Shown: in pieces, positions 63,030-64,000 of the stretch
How the letters are laid out: every line of letters begins with the position of its first letter
How positions within the stretch are numbered: the stretch's first letter is position 1
Assembly (NCBI RefSeq): GCF_905404315.1
Contig: NC_066273.1
Coordinates: forward strand, 13,702,001-13,766,000
DNA length: 64,000 nucleotides
Direction: 5' to 3'
From: Leptidea sinapis
Taxonomy: Eukaryota > Arthropoda > Insecta > Lepidoptera > Pieridae
Program-made: the position numbers and the translations under genes
The notes under the pieces: model-generated
Databases searched by the model: none
The model's input: the letters and a program-made list of their open reading frames with translations, nothing else
What the model was told of the DNA's origin: nothing

Positions 63030-64000
63030 AATCAAATGAAAATATATAGTGGTTGGTACATTAAATGGGTAGAAAATATGTGACGCCCTGCAAGCAATGT
63101 TTTATATAAAATAAAAAATTTATACATTTTACACATAATACAACTATTATTATTAGTATAACTATTTATTTCTATAACTAATTTTTACACTTAGTGTAAT
63201 TAAAAAAAAACGATTACGAGAGTTTATTGAAATGATATTATTATATATCATGTTGGTCTACCGACATTTATTTAAATTGGAAATATAAAGAAAGTCAAGA
63301 AATATAAAAACAATTGTACAATACATACAACGAATAATGAGTACTCTATGAGTTTCAAGATCTAACTTAAAGGGTCTTTGTTGGTAATTATATCAAGTTT
63401 CCTTCAAAACTAAGCACTAAGCTAACAAGACGCTTGAGTTCAACTTGCAACTTAAGTGCTTCAACGACGAACACTAATGGAAGTCAATGATTTTTTGTTT
63501 GCTTTATTAAAAGTTGAACTGAAAACACTCATATTATACGCTTTTATACATTCATATTATACACTCATATTATATTACGTTCAGAAGTAAGACTTCAATA
63601 TTTTAAATGTAATATTGTGTATAAATAATGAAATCATGAAAAATTTTTGAAAATGTTAAATGTTTATTTTGAAACACATAAATATACAAATAACTTATAA
63701 AGGAGACAAACAATAAACAAACAAAATCTGAAATAATACCGATACGTTACAAAAAAAGGGTTGTGTGGTTTTATGGAACCACGGTAAAAGTGGAACTTTT
63801 TTTTCACATTATAGACATTTAACTATTTTTGGAATAATATTCCATTAAGGGTATAAAAATCGCTTTATCAATCTTAATTTTTTACTTGGAAAATTGGAAT
63901 GATAATGGGAACTAATAAAAGTAGACTAAGTCTCCAACTAATATTTTTATTGAACTCTATGTCTTAGCCCTGGTAAAAAATATTGATCGAAAAGGATTAC
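63030..64000. other. AT-rich terminal span, no gene seen
   Basis: No open frame, exon or transposon end recognised up to the window edge. Confidence 0.4.

Noticed and set aside
16926..64000. Protease exons completing the second cystatin gene as a cathepsin F
   Set aside because: I looked for the Cys, His and Asn active-site segments on both strands downstream and saw none. Exons beyond the window cannot be excluded.

Overview
The window looks like nuclear DNA of a moth or butterfly (Lepidoptera). It is AT-rich with long introns and intergenic spans, and it is filled with interspersed repeats of lepidopteran type: Jockey-, CR1- and RTE-like LINEs, mariner relics, hAT and Tigger-type MITEs, and short polyA-tailed retroposons. 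The few host exons have canonical GT-AG borders. There is no bacterial gene organisation, operon or CRISPR array. Family names are assigned from recognised motifs, not from a database search.

Host genes lie mainly at the left end, on the + strand. Positions 449-2073 hold the last two exons of a cathepsin F-type papain-like cysteine protease, with the catalytic His and Asn exons, the stop codon and a polyA signal. The rest of that gene lies upstream of the window. About 11 kb downstream, 13401-16925 is a four-exon gene whose exons all join in phase 0. It encodes a 369-residue secreted protein of two cystatin-like domains plus an acidic/lysine-rich tail, with no protease domain. I read it as a truncated or cystatin-only relative of the cystatin-bearing cathepsin F next to it, sitting in tandem. 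It has a visible TATA/initiator promoter and a short uORF whose stop overlaps the start codon. A single-exon coiled-coil protein of 171 residues (37143-37658) is the other credible host gene. Three isolated exon-like pieces (31543-31692, 33858-33980, 54399-54469) and a THAP-like N-terminus (35389-35463) are weak candidates.

The rest is a layered transposon landscape. From 5.1 to 10.8 kb an RTE endonuclease fragment abuts a + strand Jockey copy, which meets a - strand Jockey copy tail to tail, giving a long inverted repeat. From 22.3 to 27.2 kb a second - strand Jockey copy is split by a different LINE flanked by a 10-bp target duplication. From 54.5 to 59.2 kb lies the least damaged element, a CR1/Jockey-group LINE with an intact PHD-finger ORF1 and a lightly frameshifted endonuclease-reverse transcriptase ORF2. 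Smaller elements fill much of the remainder: a 704-bp and a 378-bp hAT-type element with perfect 8-bp target duplications, a 383-bp Tigger/pogo MITE, mariner relics of D34D and DD37D type, a foldback with tRNA-like arms, and at least nine copies of a ~320-bp polyA-tailed repeat with an internal hairpin.

I found no convincing novel multi-gene system. The most interesting items are the cystatin-only neighbour of cathepsin F with degenerate inhibitory loops, the tRNA-armed foldback element, and the orphan coiled-coil gene.
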